Shown in pieces: positions 63,607 through 64,000 of a DNA stretch of 64,000 nucleotides (position 1 is its first letter; each line of letters begins with the position of its first letter). The DNA is from Camarhynchus parvulus (taxonomy: Eukaryota; Chordata; Aves; Passeriformes; Thraupidae): NCBI RefSeq assembly GCF_901933205.1, contig NC_044578.1, positions 13,230,501 to 13,294,500 on the forward strand. The letters are read 5' to 3'. The notes under the pieces are model-generated. The model worked only from the letters and a program-made list of their open reading frames with translations. It made no database searches and was not told where the DNA came from. A program made the translations under genes and the position numbers.

Positions 63607-64000
63607 TAAAAGAAAAATAATCAACACAAACAATAATGCTATCAAAATCATGGCTTCCACTACATATGTTTTTGCCCCTAGGGAGAATATTTTGAGAATA
63701 GTAAAGAACACACAATAAGAAAATAAAGCAATAAATATTAAACAGATGTTTCCTAATAATCTGCTGAAAGGCACTCTCATGAGATTAATGAGTGTAGCAC
63801 AATGTCTTTGTAGAGCTGCGAGCATGGAGTACCTGACCATGAAGTCATGTTCCAGTCATTTAGTTCTTTCTTTTCCTGCACATATCAAATCTATGGTTTA
63901 AAAGAGACATTATTTTTTCAATGAGTATATTCCTCACCAAAGAGAAGGTGCCATTGTAGTGACAAAAGCTTAATTACTATCTAACGAGCACTCACTATCA
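63607..64000. other. Unique AT-rich DNA to the window end
   Basis: A minus-strand frame of 116 codons begins here and runs into the GAGAA repeat; its length is due to the repeat. Nothing else seen. Confidence 0.6.

Noticed and set aside
63479..63840. Repetitive LLFSS / REEKR peptides
   Set aside because: By-products of the GAGAA microsatellite, which has no stop codon in any frame.
1..64000. CRISPR arrays, bacterial operons, tRNA or rRNA genes, mitochondrial inserts, known microRNA hairpins
   Set aside because: None seen on reading. Tandem repeats lack spacer structure, and no cloverleaf or recognisable microRNA seed with a hairpin was found. A covariance-model search would be needed for certainty.

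Overview
This window is AT-rich vertebrate DNA from a bird, and I find no protein-coding gene, tRNA or rRNA in it. The bird assignment rests on three repeats. A 5'-truncated CR1 LINE 3' end lies at 22452-22727 (minus strand). A very short second CR1 tail lies at 2851-2904. A solo long terminal repeat of an avian endogenous retrovirus family lies at 38670-39245 and is flanked by a 5-bp target duplication. A passerine is my guess from the resemblance of the LTR and the short CR1 tail to passerine copies, but this is not proven. No open frame exceeds about 160 codons. The longest frames sit in the LTR neighbourhood or in small GC-rich patches, often open on both strands, as expected of chance frames. 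The window is best read as a gene desert or the inside of a very large intron.

Layout: 1-8.2 kb is unique AT-rich DNA with an 18-bp minisatellite, a decayed MIR-type (L2-tailed) SINE and a short CR1 tail. 8.2-22.4 kb is unique sequence with simple repeats and several stretches that look like conserved non-coding elements. 22.4-22.7 kb is the main CR1 copy. 28.5-32.9 kb is low-complexity and very AT-rich. 32.9-37.3 kb is the most enhancer-like part: it contains an inverted pair of TAATCC (OTX/PITX-type) sites, a cluster of TGACAG (TALE) and TAATTA (homeodomain) cores, and two POU octamers in opposite orientation. 38.7-39.2 kb is the solo LTR. 41.6-43.1 kb is a second enhancer-like cluster. 50.5-50.8 and 53.7-54.1 kb are two small GC-rich islands, and 53.4 kb holds a nested inverted repeat. 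The window ends with a 99-bp GAGAA pentanucleotide microsatellite at 63.5 kb.

I found no prokaryotic-type system, CRISPR array or obvious novel machinery. The most worthwhile leads are regulatory: the 33-35 kb motif clusters, which would make sense as distal enhancers of a developmental gene outside the window. All conserved-element calls are inferences from sequence texture and motifs; a multi-species alignment would decide them.
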